Assembly: GCA_026545225.1 (NCBI GenBank)
Contig: CM048848.1
Coordinates: 45,342,806 to 45,406,805, forward strand
Length of the DNA: 64,000 bases
Direction: 5' to 3'
Origin: Cornus controversa
Taxonomy: Eukaryota; Streptophyta; Magnoliopsida; Cornales; Cornaceae
Each line of letters opens with the position of its first letter. Positions within the stretch are counted from its first letter, which is position 1. The translations under genes and the position numbers were made by a program. This document shows positions 22,901-34,435 of the stretch, piece by piece. The notes beneath the pieces were generated by a model. The model searched no databases and was not told the DNA's origin. It saw only the letters and a list, made by a program, of their open reading frames with translations.

Positions 22901-25110
22901 CACACCTAAAACCAACATTTTCTTATGTTTTTTCTTCCTAATTTTTTTAGGAACTCTTAGCCATATATGAAAGATGTTTTTGCACAAAAAATTATAAAAA
23001 TTTATATTCACATTTTTTATTCTCATTTTTTGGCACTATAAACACTTTTAAAGTACTTTCCAGACACTTAAAACAAATAATTTTTCTTTTTTTTTACTTT
23101 TCAATTTTTTTAGGAAGTCTTAAGCATATTTGAAGGATGTATTTGCACAAAAAAATCATAAAAATTTAAATTCACATTTTTTAGACTCATTTTTTCTCAC
23201 TTTCCACACTTTTAAAGTAGTTTCCACACATTTAAAGTATTTTTCCACAAATTTAAAGTACTTTTCCACACACCTAAAACCAACATTTTCTTATGTTTTT
23301 TCTTCCCAATTTTTTTAGGAACTCTTAGCCATATATGAAAGATGTTTTTGCACAAAAAATTATAAAAATTTATATTCACATTTTTTAATCTCATTTTTTT
23401 GCACTTTAAACACTTTTAAAGTACTTTCCACAAACTTAAAACAAATAATTTTTCTTTTTTTTTACTTTTCAATTTTTTTAGGAAGTCTTAAGCATATTTG
23501 AAGGATGTATTTGTACGTAAAAATCATAAAAATTTAAATTCACATTTTTTAGACTCAATTTTTTCTCACTTTCTACACTTTTAAAGTAATTTCCACACAT
23601 TTAAAGTACTTTTCCACAAATTTAAAGTACTTTTCCACACACCTAAAACAAACGTTTTCTGATGTTTTTTCTTCCCAATTTTTTTAGGAACTCTTACCCA
23701 TATATGAAAGATGTTTTTGCACAAAAAATTCATCAAAATTTATATTCACATTTTTTAATCTCATTTTTTTCACTTTCCACACTTTTAAAGTACTTTCCAC
23801 ACACTTAAAACAAATAATTTTTCTTTCTTTTTTCTTTTGAATTTTTTTAGGAACTCTTAAGCATATTTAAAGGATGTATTTGCATAAAAAAATCAAAAAA
23901 ATTTAAATTCACATTTTTTAGCCTAATTTTTTCTCATTTTTCACACTTTTAAAGTAATTTCTACACATTTAAAGTACTTTTCCACAAATTTAAAGTACTT
24001 TTCCACACACCTAAAACAAACATTTTCTGATGTTTTTTCTTCCCAATTTTTTTAGGAACTCTTACCCATATATGAAAGATGTTTTTGCAGAAAATATTCA
24101 TAAAAATTTATATTCACATTTTCTAATCTCATTTTTTTTCACTTTCCACACAATTAAAGTACTTTTCCACACATTTAAAGTACTTTCCACACACCTAAAA
24201 CCAACATTTTCTTATGTTTTTTCTTCCCAATTTTTTTAGGAACTCTTACCCATATATGAAAGATGTTTTTGCACAAAAAATTTATAAAAATTTATTTTCA
24301 AATTTTTTAGTCTCATTTTTTTGCATTTTAAACACTTTTAAAGTACTTTCCACACACTTAAAACAAATAATTTTTCTTTCTTTTTTCTTTTGAATTTTTT
24401 TAGGTACTCTTAAGCATATTTGAAAGATGTATTTGCACAAAAAAATCAAAAAAATTTAAATTCACATTTTTTAGCCTCATTTTTTTCTCACTTTCCACAC
24501 TTTTAAAGTAATTTCCAATATTTTTTTATATTTTTTCCTTCCAATATTTTTAGGAACTCTTAGCCATATATTAAAGAAGTTTTTGCACAAAAAATTTATA
24601 AAAAATTATATTCACATTTTTTAATCTCATTTTTTTTACTTTCTACACTTTTAAAATACTTTCCACACACTTAAAACAAATAATTTTTTTTTTTTTAATT
24701 TTTTTAGGACCTCTTCAGCATATTTGAAGGATGTATTTGCACAAAAAAATTATAAAAATTCAAATTCAAATTTTTTAGGGTCATTTTTTTCTCACTTTCC
24801 ACACTTTTAAAGTATTTTTCAGACATTTAAAGTATCTTTCCACACACCTAAAACAAATACTTTTTTATGTGTTTTCTTCCAAATTTTTTTAGGAACTTTT
24901 GGCCATATATGAAATATGTTTTTGCACAAACAATTTATAAAAAATTATATTCACATTTTTTAATCTCATTTTTTTTCATTTTCCACACTTTTAAAGTACT
25001 TTCCACACAGTTAAAACAAATAATTTTTTTATTTCTTTCTTTCATATTTTTTTTGGAACTCTTAGACATATTTGAAGGTTGTATTTGCACAAAAAATCAT
25101 TAAAAGAAAG
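16900..25110 (+). repeat. AT-rich tandem repeat array, left arm (about 8.2 kb)
   Basis: The basic unit is about 185 bp and recurs as two alternating types. Both contain TTTTTTTAGGAACTCTTA. One continues GCCATATATGAAAGATG and the other AGCATATTTGAARGATG; then follow TTTGCACAAAAAA, ATTCACATTTTTTA, and one to three copies of a TTTAAAGTACTTTTCCACACA motif. The pair makes a dimer of about 370 bp. Short ORFs in the array are products of the repeat and not genes. Divergence rises towards both ends, as expected if homogenisation is strongest in the middle. Confidence 0.9.
18782..23154 (+). repeat. Higher-order repeat: four copies of a 1.08-1.11 kb unit
   Basis: The landmark ATCATAAAAATTTAAATTC following the same variant context occurs at 18,782, 19,892, 21,001, 22,079 and 23,155, giving spacings of 1,110, 1,109, 1,078 and 1,076 bp. 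Each unit consists of three dimers of about 370 bp. Copies 1 and 2 are almost identical by eye; in copies 3 and 4 about 30 bp is missing at the segment reading ATTCACACTCTTAAAG. Confidence 0.85.
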
Positions 25111-25120
25111 GAGGACGGAT

Positions 25121-25194
25121 TTTCCTTTTCATCATAGTAAATTTAAAGCTCAACTTAAAATCCAATGTATAATGAATTGGTCTGTCTACAGAAT
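25121..25194 (+). repeat. 74-bp repeat at the array/centre junction
   Basis: TTTCCTTTTCATCATAGTAA through GTCTACAGAA matches 26,642-26,715 with two or three mismatches. One copy abuts the end of the tandem array, suggesting it was copied during assembly or repair of the element. Confidence 0.8.
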
Positions 25195-26641
25195 GCAATC
25201 AAGAATTTGGTAGAGTATTGTTTGAAATTTGGTATACTACAAATCATGTTGTTCTCATAAACCAACCTGCACACTTTCATATTCATAACCACATCACAAT
25301 CTATGTACTAGTTTATTAAACCACACAAAAAAATATCATAAACACCAAAAGCTTCATTTATAACATTCAAGTCAGATTTACATCCAAATTCGTCAAATAT
25401 TAATACAATAAATGTACACTTTTTATGATTAGCCTACAAAACAAAAGCCACCACGCAATGTCCAATGTGACAACCACACCCCAACCTTAAACCGATACAC
25501 AACAAGCCAAGTGATGAACACATGAAACACAAAAACTGCCAATGAAACCTAGTTCACCAATTCATCAACATCATCTTTGAAATTATACTTCATTCAGGCC
25601 TTATAATTTCCCGTCCGTTTAGAAGTTTAGAAGAGAGGCTGAGATTAGGATTTACACCAAGCTACTTTGATAAACACCAAAATCCCAGGTACTGACAAGT
25701 TCAAGAAGAGTGTACAGAGCAGCTCATTGGAAAGCAATTGTTTGTATCGTCTTCCCCAGTCCCCTGCTCCAAGTTGAAAAAATAGAAGATAAGTTAGGTA
25801 TCAACATAATTAGCACACCATGAAATAGAGCAAGTATGTGAAATAATTTTACTTTATCAATAATCTTCTTAAATGCACTCTTTATCAAGAATCCTGAAAA
25901 CAATAAAAAATAAATAAAAAAAACCTAATGACTCTAATAAAGTTGGACATCAAAGAAAATCCAGTTGCGGTTTATAAGCCAATTTAATTGATGAGCTACA
26001 GGACCTACCACCGGGCAATACTTTTATATTGCAAATTACAGAGGAGATACATCAGAAAAATTCTCAAATTAAAGATTCTTTTTATTAAGAATGTGAAGAA
26101 CTCTCGAGTAAGGGATAGTATTGATCATTCTAATTTCCTAGCCAATATTTTTAGTATTGCCATCTCTAGAAGACGAGAATTTAAGAATAAATCCAGCAGG
26201 TTATTCAAATAAATGGATTACTCTTAAGTGTGCAGTTAGGCAAAAAGCAAAAAAATGGAGTACTCAAGTGTGCAGTTAGGCAAAAAGTGTATGTGCCAAG
26301 TATGTAAACCAAACACTGATTAATCCTTCACCTAAAAGCAGCATCAATTGACAGAAGATGCAGCCTATGTAAAATAAAGTGAGGCTTTTATTCTGTTTTG
26401 GTTGGTTGAATGAAAATTTACTTAGGAAAAAAAAAAGTGAGGCTTCATAAAGCTGAAACCAAATAGTTAGCATAGGGCTTTGTGACTTCAGCTCTTATTC
26501 TGAATGAAAAATCCATCTTAAGAAATTTTACTTGATTGTACTCTGAGACAAGAAAACAATAACATGACTTGTGCAATGAGTTGCAAGGGAATATATCCCT
26601 TAGATGAATTGGCTATCAAACTTCACAATTTATTGAAATAA

Positions 26642-26715
26642 TTTCCTTTTCATCATAGTAAATTTAAAGCTCAACTTAAAATACAATGTATAATGAATTG
26701 GCCTGTCTACAGAAA
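26642..26715 (+). repeat. Second copy of the 74-bp repeat
   Basis: Direct repeat of 25,121-25,194, lying 1.5 kb inside the centre of the giant element. Confidence 0.8.
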
Positions 26716-27599
26716 TAATCTAATACGTTGATCATGCTCATCATAATGGAGAACATAAGAAAACTGAAAACACAAAAAGTCACAATGCAGGAAGTGGATA
26801 GAAAAAAAGGCTCAATGTGCTGCTCTAGAATCAAGATACACTAGACTATCAAGGATTATTGGCAATCGATGAGTAAAATTGTTTCTAAGAGGGACAAAAA
26901 ATCTTCCTATAAAAACTTGTAGAAATGGCTAAAATTTAAAAAAGCATGAGAGAGAGAGAGTCTGCAGGAAAGGATGACCATAGAGCAGATTCGCTTAAAT
27001 ACTAGAAAAGGAGGTACAACTTAAACATGAAGAGACCATTTCCAGTGGTCTAGTATGATATACAAGATCAGATAATTCAGATAGGGTTTGTTTTATACAA
27101 AATGCTTACCTTCCCAAAAAAATGGTGTATCAAATAGTTCAATGAATGTCAAAAGATCGAGTTTTAAAGTTCACCTCTGACTTAGATCCATCAGTGGTCA
27201 AACATGCAATAAACAATTTTAAATACAGGACTTGAATAAAATTGTAAAGACAAAAATAGTAAGAGAGTAGTAGTGCATATAATATAATATAATAAGATTA
27301 TTGTCATGTTCATGCCATTTTATTTTATTTTATTTAAGGATTTGCAGTCTCAATATATCCATGTAACGTCATCTACTGCTCATGTCTGCGTTATTAGTAT
27401 TACACATATTCAATTGCAGGAATATTTTAGGAGTATCAGTAGACCTTCTGCAAATGAAACAAGCAAGGATAAGGGAAAATAAAGTCCATCCACAAGCATG
27501 GAACAATCAATATCCTCTTCAAATTAATTAGAAAAAGAATCCAAATTTTCAAATATGTTTTATATAAACATTTTCTCCTAAAGGAGTAGAAAACTTTAC

Positions 27600-27753
27600 C
27601 TTGTCAAGATCAGTGTGTGTAAAAGCAACATGATCATTGCATGCTATGCAATTCCGTAGAGCAAATAGTCTCTTTTCGATGCACTGAACAACTTCTTGAC
27701 CTAGCAGACTATTCCTCAAGTGCTGAAGTTCTTCAGTATGAATAAACAAAATT
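27600..27753 (-). pseudogene. Exon-like block of an unidentified gene
   Basis: The minus strand has an acceptor (CACATTCAG) at 27,754, 51 open codons, and a donor (AAG then GTAAAG) at 27,600. The predicted peptide includes HTEELQHLRNSLLGQEVV and RNCIACNDHVAFTHTDL, which reads as genuine helical protein sequence. I do not recognise it. It may belong to the same captured gene as the SWI2-like exon at 29.3-29.7 kb or to a different one; whether it is transcribed is unknown. Confidence 0.4.
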
Positions 27754-29332
27754 CTGAATGTGAGGCCCCTATGTTTAAAAACATGCCGTCAAATGTGAAT
27801 CAAACAAAATTAATATGTGAAAAAGTTCTAGTAATTTTAGTTCGATGTATAGGACAAGAGTAACAAATCAAATTATACTATGTTAAGTGTAACATCTTTC
27901 TGAGGAACATAACAACTTCTATGGATATTAAACATAAAGTGGTAAATGTTGTGAAACCACAACACAAATTGATAATAAGCTTCACAAATCATCATCTAGA
28001 AGTAATAAACAAAAACTAAGAGACTGGTTTCAGCTTGTTCAACTCGGTAAGGTTCTCATTTGCATTAAGGAAATAAATGAAGCAGCACCCTTTTCCAAGA
28101 TTTCTACTTACAACAGATAAACACAAATTGTAACACTTATGCACAAGGGTCAAATATTCCAATTGCCCTTCAAAAAATAAAAGAATGCAAGAATCTTTCT
28201 GGTGTTGCAAGGGAGGAAGACACTTCTAGAGCTGGAAGAACAAAAAGAGTGATTTTAATTACTCCGAAAACTACCTTTCCTAAAGGAACTGTGGAAATTA
28301 GATTTTCATTCTAACACACTCACACAGGCACGGAGAGTCGCTTTTACATGTCGCCAACCTTCAATGCAAGTGTTTTATCATTTAATCAGACACCCTTGCT
28401 CTGCTAATTGGCTGTTATTTCTCATTACGACCTTCACCCAAACAAATTATATACAGGTATGACAATATACTCATTTAATTATTCAAAATTATCCTCCCTT
28501 TGATAATATACTCTTTTAATCCTTCTATCACCATTACTATACATTTAAAAGGTAATGAAAGCAATATCAACTTGATATGCATTGTTGTACATTAATTCGT
28601 GGCTACGCTTGGTCAGTGATAATACAACCTGTAACATGACCTATTTACTGTATATTAACATATGGGAGGAAAATAACTAGTCTTGGCTATTTTTACCTGT
28701 AAAAGCAAAATAAGGAAAATATGATAAAATGAGAAGCTAGACAGTAAATAAGACTAATCAATGCAAATATATTGATGTTCATTCAGTGACGGATAATATC
28801 AACAACTCGCATGTGCACATTCATCATGAACATCCCCCCCCCCCCATTTGCCCCACCGAGATGGGTCATTAGACTAGAAATCAATTATGTCCCTATTCTG
28901 AGATGGAATCAGGCTTAACCACAAGGGTTGAATCAAAGTAGATTATAGTTGTGAGAATGGGAAGCATAAGCAAGAAACAACAAGGACACACTGATTCTGA
29001 TCATTGATTTTTATCAAACTATCTATCACTCAATCATTTATAGTGCCAAATAATAGTATCAAACAAAGTAAAATATATATATATATTCAATACAAGAGAA
29101 GCACATCACATCATAATACACCTAATTAAAAAATGTAATATGATATTATATAAACAATTTGGACAAAATTATCAGTCGTGGAAATGTTTTATAAGGAACA
29201 AATTATAATCCAATAACATAAAAGTCGAAGAAAAAAATACAAAGAATCACAATTCAATCTCACAAAATGTAATTACATAATAACCAATTGGGCATAAGAA
29301 TCAATGGTACAAAATGGGTTGGAAGAAATCAC

Positions 29333-29682
29333 CTGACACACTGGTATTTCACCAGGAAATGACAGAACCAATGGCTGAAAGGGCCCAGTATGATCAAATT
29401 GGAAAGAATCCAATTTGGACCTCGCAAATCCATTGTGTCTGTCATCTTCGTCGTCTTCATCACCACATTCACCGTCAAGCTGGGTCTATTTTGGCTGACT
29501 TTGTGATTGGTGTTGAGGGAAAGATAATGGGTCTTGGAGGCGAAGAAGCTGTTGAGAGAGAAAAGATTGAGGCGATTTTCTGAGGTTTGTTGGGAGGTCA
29601 AATTGATGGGAAATTGAAGGTTGTGAATAAGATGAGATGGGCATGGAGGATGATGATGATAGGTTTGTACAAGGCTTGAGAG
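29333..29682 (-). pseudogene. Truncated exon 1 of a SWI2/CHR9-type (ERCC6L2-like) SNF2 remodeller gene
   Basis: Read on the minus strand, the frame opens mid-protein at SLKPCTNLSSSSS, continues through SFLSQQLLRLQDPLSFPQ, hits an in-frame TAG at 29,486-29,488, then gives an acidic run (GDEDDEDD) and FDHTGPFQPLVLSFPGEIP, ending at a donor (GTGTGTCAG then GTGATT). From memory of the family, this is the N-terminal leader of plant SWI2/CHR9 (Switch 2) proteins, just before the SNF2 helicase domain. The start codon and first few residues are missing, cut where arm-type sequence begins at about 29,683. No helicase motif is found downstream, so only exon 1 and perhaps intron 1 were captured. It cannot encode a remodeller. 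Confidence 0.65.
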
Positions 29683-29730
29683 ATATATTTTATTGTCATT
29701 TTATTTAAATAAAACCCAAATAACTTAAAA

Positions 29731-32700
29731 ACTGAACAACTGTGAATATAAAAAATGTGAAAATAAATTTTTATAATTTATTTGTGGAAAGACATTCTTT
29801 AAATATGGCAAAAAATGTTCCTAAAAAAATGGAAAACATAAAAAACTATTTGTTTTAAGTATGTGAAAAAGCATTACAAATGTGTGGAAAGTGTTTTAAA
29901 TGTGTGAAAAGTGCTTTAAGTATGTGAAAAGTGAGAAAAGATGAAACTAAAAAATGTGAATATAATATTTTTTTTGATTTACTTGTGCAAAAACATCCTT
30001 CAAATATGGCTAAAATTTTGCACAAAAAAATTTGAAAGATATAACACAAAAAAATATTTGTTTTAAATGTGTGGAGATTACTTTAATTGTGTGGAAATGC
30101 TTTAAATGTGAGGAAAAGTGCTTTAACTGTGTGGAAAGTGAGAAATAATGTTTTCAGTGTGTGAAAAATACTTTAAAAGTGTGGAAAATGAAAAAAAAAT
30201 GGGATTAAAAAATGTAAATATAATTTTTATAAATTTTTTGTGCAAAAACATCTTTCATATATGGCTAAGAGTTCGTAAAAAAATTGGAAAGAAAAACCAT
30301 AAAAATATTTGTTTTAGGCGTATCAAAAAGTACTTTAAATGTGTGAAAATTACTTTAAAAGTGTGGAAAGTGAGAAAAAAATGAGAACTTAAATTTTTAT
30401 GATTTTTTTTGTACAAATACATCCTTCAAATATGCTTAAGAGTTCCTCAAAAAATTCAAAATAAAAAAAAAAGAAAAATTATTTGTTTTAAGTGTGTGGA
30501 AAGTACTTTAAAAGTGTGAAAAGTTAAAAAAAATGAGATTAAAAAATGTGAATATCAATTTTTATATTTTTTTTGTGCAAAAACATCTTTCATATATGGC
30601 TAAGAGTTCCTAAAAAAATTGGAAACAAAAAACATAATAAAATGTTTGTTTTAGGTGTGTGGAAAAGTACTTTAAATTTGTGGAAAAGTACTTTAAATGT
30701 GTGGAAATTACTTTAAAAGTGTGGAAAGTGAGAAAAAAATGAGGCTAAAAAATGTGAATTTAAATTTTTATGATTTTTTTGTGCAAATATATCTTTCAAA
30801 TATGCTTAAGAGTTCCTAAAAAAATTCAAAAGAAAAAAAAAGAAAAATTATTTGTTTTAAGTGTGTGGAAAGTACTTTAAAAGTGTTTAAAGTGCAAAAA
30901 AATGAGACTAAAAAATGTGAATATAAATTTTTATAAATTTTTTGTGCAAAAACATCTTTCATATATGGGTAAGAGTTCCTAAAAAAATTGGGAAGAAAAA
31001 ACATAGGAAAATGTTTGTTTTACGTGTGTGGAAAAGCCCTTTAAATTTGTGGAAAAGTACTTTAAAAGTGTGGAAAGTGAGAAAAAAATGAGTCTAAAAA
31101 ATGTGAATTTAAATTTTTATGATTTTTTTGTACAAATACATCCTTCAAGTATGCTTAAGAGTTCCTAAAAAAATTCAAAAGAAAAAAAAAAGAAAAATTA
31201 TTTGTTTTAAGTGTGTGGAAAGTACTTTAAAAGTGTTTAAAGTGCAAAAAAATGAGACTAAAAAATGTGAATATAAATTTTTATAAATTTTTTGTGCAAA
31301 AACATCTTTCATATATGGGTAAGAGTTCCTAAAAAAATTGGAAAGAAAAAACATAAGAAAACGTTTGTTTTAGGTGTGTGGAAAAGCCCTTTAAATTTGT
31401 GGAAAAGTACTTTAAATGTGTGGAAATTACTTTAAAAGTGTGGAAAGTGAGAAAAAAATGAGTCTAAAAAATGTGAATTTAAATTTTTATGATTTTTTTG
31501 TACAAATACATCCTTCAAATATGCCTAAGAGTTCCTAAAAAAATTCAAAAGAAAAAAAAAAGAAAAATTATTTGTTTTAAGTGTGTGGAAAGTACTTTAA
31601 AAGTGTTTAAAGTGCAAAAAAATGAGACTAAAAAATGTGAATATAAATTTTTATAAATTTTTTGTGCAAAAACATCTTTCATATATGGGTAAGAGTTCCT
31701 AAAAAAATTGGAAAGAAAAAACATAAGAAAACGTTTGTTTTAGGTGTGTGGAAAAGCCCTTTAAATTTGCGGAAAAGTACTTTAAATTTGTGGAAATTAC
31801 TTTAAAAGTGTGGAAAGTGAGAAAAAAATGAGTCTAAAAAATGTGAATTTAAATTTTTATGATTTTTTTGTACAAATACATCCTTCAAATATCCTTAAGA
31901 GTTCCTAAAAAATTCAAAAGAAAAAAAAAAGAAAAATTATTTGATTTAAGTGTGTGGAAAGTACTTTAAAAGTGTGGAAAGTTAAAAAAAAATGAGATTA
32001 AAAAATGTGAATATCAATATTTATATTTTTTTTGTGCAAAAACATCTTTCATATATGGGTAAGAGTTCCTAAAAAAATTGGGAAGAAAAAACATAAGAAA
32101 ATGTTTGTTTTAGGTGTGTGGAAAAGGACTTTAAATTTGTGGAAAAATACTTTAAATGTGTGGAAATTACTTTAAAAGTGTGGATAGTGAGAAAAAAATG
32201 AGTCTAAGAAATGTGAATTTAAATTTTTATGATTTTTTTGTACAAATACATCCTTCAAATATGCTTAAGAGTTCCTAAAAAAATTCAAAAGAAAAAAAAA
32301 AGAAAAATTATTTGTTTTAAGTGTGTGGAAAGTACTTTAAAAGTGTGGAAAGTTAAAAAAAAATGAGATTAAAAAATGTGAGTATCAATTTTTATTTTAT
32401 TTTTGTGCAAAAACATCTTTCATATATGGGTAAGAGTTCCTAAAAAAATTGGGAAGAAAAAACATAAGAAAATGTTTGTTTAGGTGTGTGGAAAAGTAAT
32501 TTAAATTTGTGGAAAAATATTTTAAATGTGTGGAAATTACTTTAAAAGTGTGAAAAATGAGAAAAAAATGAGGCTAAAAAATGTGAATTTAAATTTTTAT
32601 GATTTTTTTGTGCAAATACATCTTTCAAATATGCTTAAGAGTTCCTAAAAAAATTCAAAAGAAAAAAAAAATTTATTTGTTTTAAGTGTGTGGAAAGTAC

Positions 32701-33900
32701 TTTAGAAATGTTTAAAGTCCAAAAAAATGAGACTAAAAAATGTGAATATAAATTTTTATAAATTTTTTGTGCAAAAACATCTTTCATATATGGGTAAGAG
32801 TTTCCAAAAAAATTGGGAAGAAAAAACATAAGAAAATGTTTGTTTTAGGTGTGTGGAAAAGTACTTTAAATTTGTGGAAAAGTACTTTAAATGTGTGAAA
32901 ATTACTTTAAAAGTGTGAAAAGTGAGAAAAAAATGAGTCTAAAAAATGTGAATTTAAATTTTTATGATATTTTTGTGCAAATACATCCTTCAAATATGCT
33001 TAAGAGTTCCTAAAAAAATTCAAAAGAAAAAAATAAAGAAAAATTATTTGTTTTAAGTGTGTGGAAAGTACTTTAAAAGTGTTTAAAGTGCAAAAAATGA
33101 GACTAAAAAATGTGAATATAAATTTTTATAAATTTTTTGTGCAAAAACATCTTTCATATATAGGTAAGAGTTCCTAAAAAAATTGGGAAGTAAAAACATA
33201 AGAAAATGTTGGTTTTAGGTGTGTGGAAAAGTACTTTAAATGTGTGAAAAAGTACTTTAATTGTGTGGAAAGTACTTTAGAAGTGTGGAAAGTGAGAAAA
33301 AAATGAGTCTAAAAATTGTGAATATAATTTTTTATGATTTTTTTTTGTGCAAATACATCTTTCAAATATGTCTAAGAGGTCCTAAAAAAATAGTAAATAA
33401 AACACATAAAAAAATATTTGTTTTAGGTGTGTGGAAAAGTATTTTAAATGTGTGAAAAGTGAGAAAAAATGAGATTAAAAAATATGAGTATAATTTTTTT
33501 CTTTTTTGTGCAAATACATAGTTCAAATAAGGCTAAGAGTTCCTAAAAAAAATTGGAAAAAGAAATATTAAAAAAGATTTGTTTTAAGTATGTGGAAAAA
33601 TATTTTAAAAGTGTGGAAAGTACTTTAAATGTGTGAAAAGTGAGAAAAAATTAGATTAAAAAATGTGAATATAAGTTTTTATGATTTATTTGTGAAAAAA
33701 TATTCAAGCATGTCTAAAAGTTGATAAAAAATTTGTAAATAAAAAATAAAAAAATATTTATTTTAAGTGTGATAAAATACTTTAAATGTACTGAAAGTGA
33801 GTAAAAATGAGATAAAAAAATGCAAACGTAAATTTTTATGATTTATTTGTGAAATTTTTTTTTTAATTTTTTAAGCACAATTTTCTTTTTATGTCTACAA
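29731..33900 (-). repeat. AT-rich tandem repeat array, right arm (about 4.2 kb, inverted)
   Basis: These are the same two unit types as at 16,900-25,110, but reverse complemented (TCTTTCATATATGGGTAAGA, CCTTCAAATATGCTTAAGAG, TGTGTGGAAAGTACTTTAAA). Dimers of about 350-370 bp are clear around 30,650-33,200, for instance GTGTGTGGAAAAGCCCTTTA at about 31,022, 31,374 and 31,744. It is half the length of the left arm and lacks that arm's 1.1-kb higher-order unit. Confidence 0.9.
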
Positions 33901-34173
33901 ACATTTAAACACAATTTTTTTTAATAAATCTTTAAAAAAAATATTAAAATGTATTTATTTTATATGTGAGAAAGAATTTAAAGTGTGAAAAATTATTCAA
34001 ATGTGTAGTCATGAATTGAAAAAATTATAACTTTTTTATCTTAAGTTAAAATATAGTCTAAGTTATACTCAAATTGAAGCTCTCGAAATATTCTATTAAA
34101 CAAAATTAGTTTCATCAAAAAATATTATTTGTTGTAAAAGTTATTGAATTTGAAGTGAAAAGATAAAAAGTGT

Positions 34174-34228
<55 letters not shown>

Positions 34229-34426
34229 CGAATGTAATAAGAGAAGAAAGAAAGTTTGTATGTATTTTTATAATAAAATATTGAAAAGTAATATAACGGA
34301 AGTTACTGAAGCGGAACGGAGCAAATTCAAAATCAAAACAAAGTGACTGAATTATTAATAAAACGACGTCGTTTTCCTCTACTGCACGGGTACGGCATGA
34401 CCCGTTACAGCAGAGGATTCCAGTCC
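33901..34426 (-). repeat. Right terminal inverted repeat, outer part
   Basis: Reverse complement of the left tip, including GAAGCTCTCGAAATATTCTA, a long (AT)n run at about 34,176-34,222, the CGACGTCGTTTT block and the terminal CAGAGGATTCCAGTCC. Confidence 0.75.
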
Positions 34427-34435
34427 GTCTAGTCA
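34427..34435. repeat. Right 9-bp target-site duplication of the giant TIR element
   Basis: GTCTAGTCA pairs with GTCTACTCA at 15,683-15,691. The following sequence (CACCTAGTTTGATCCGTAAT) continues the flank shared with the paralogous region at about 41,011-41,100. Confidence 0.7.

Larger units (their letters stand above)
25111..29730. other. Unique centre of the giant element
   Basis: About 4.6 kb without the arm repeat. It holds a truncated SWI2-like exon (29,333-29,682, minus), another exon-like block (27,600-27,753, minus), and intron- or UTR-like AT-rich sequence. A third stretch on the minus strand at 28,180-28,320 stays open for 46 codons and includes VLPALEVSSSLATPERF, but lacks clear splice borders. 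A further possible exon lies near 25,700-25,763, after an acceptor reading GGAGCAG. I see no transposase motif. Confidence 0.6.
15692..34426. mobile_element. Giant non-autonomous Mutator-like element (Pack-MULE), 18.7 kb
   Basis: The ends are inverted copies: the left starts GGAAGAGGATCCTCTGC and the right, read inward on the minus strand, GGACTGGAATCCTCTGC. Similarity continues inward through shared blocks such as CGTCGTTT, TTTTCAATATTTTATTAT and ATATTTCGAGAGCTTCAATT. Near-perfect 9-bp duplications flank it. Each arm then runs into kilobases of the same AT-rich tandem repeat in opposite orientation. The 4.6-kb centre holds host-like sequence, including a truncated chromatin-remodeller exon. 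No transposase is visible, so it would need one in trans. The paralogous region around 40,870-41,100 lacks it, supporting insertion of the block as a unit. Alternative: a smaller TIR element enlarged in place by repeat amplification. Confidence 0.75.

Noticed and set aside
16900-25110. Several ORFs of 60-104 codons on both strands, some repeated identically (for example at 18,840-19,154 and 19,949-20,263)
   Set aside because: They are produced by the tandem repeat: spacing equals the repeat period, and content is Lys-, Ile- and Phe-rich because of A/T runs. Identity reflects repeat homogenisation, not protein conservation.
16900-25110. Regularly spaced repeats suggestive of a CRISPR array
   Set aside because: The context is a plant nuclear genome. 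There are no unique spacers between short repeats and no cas genes; it is a satellite-like tandem array.
25988-26212. ORF of 74 codons on the + strand in the centre of the giant element
   Set aside because: No splice context, no recognisable motif, and AT-driven Lys, Ile and Arg content.
29314-29583. Open frame of 89 codons on the + strand
   Set aside because: It is the shadow of the SWI2-like exon on the minus strand, which has splice borders and a family match.
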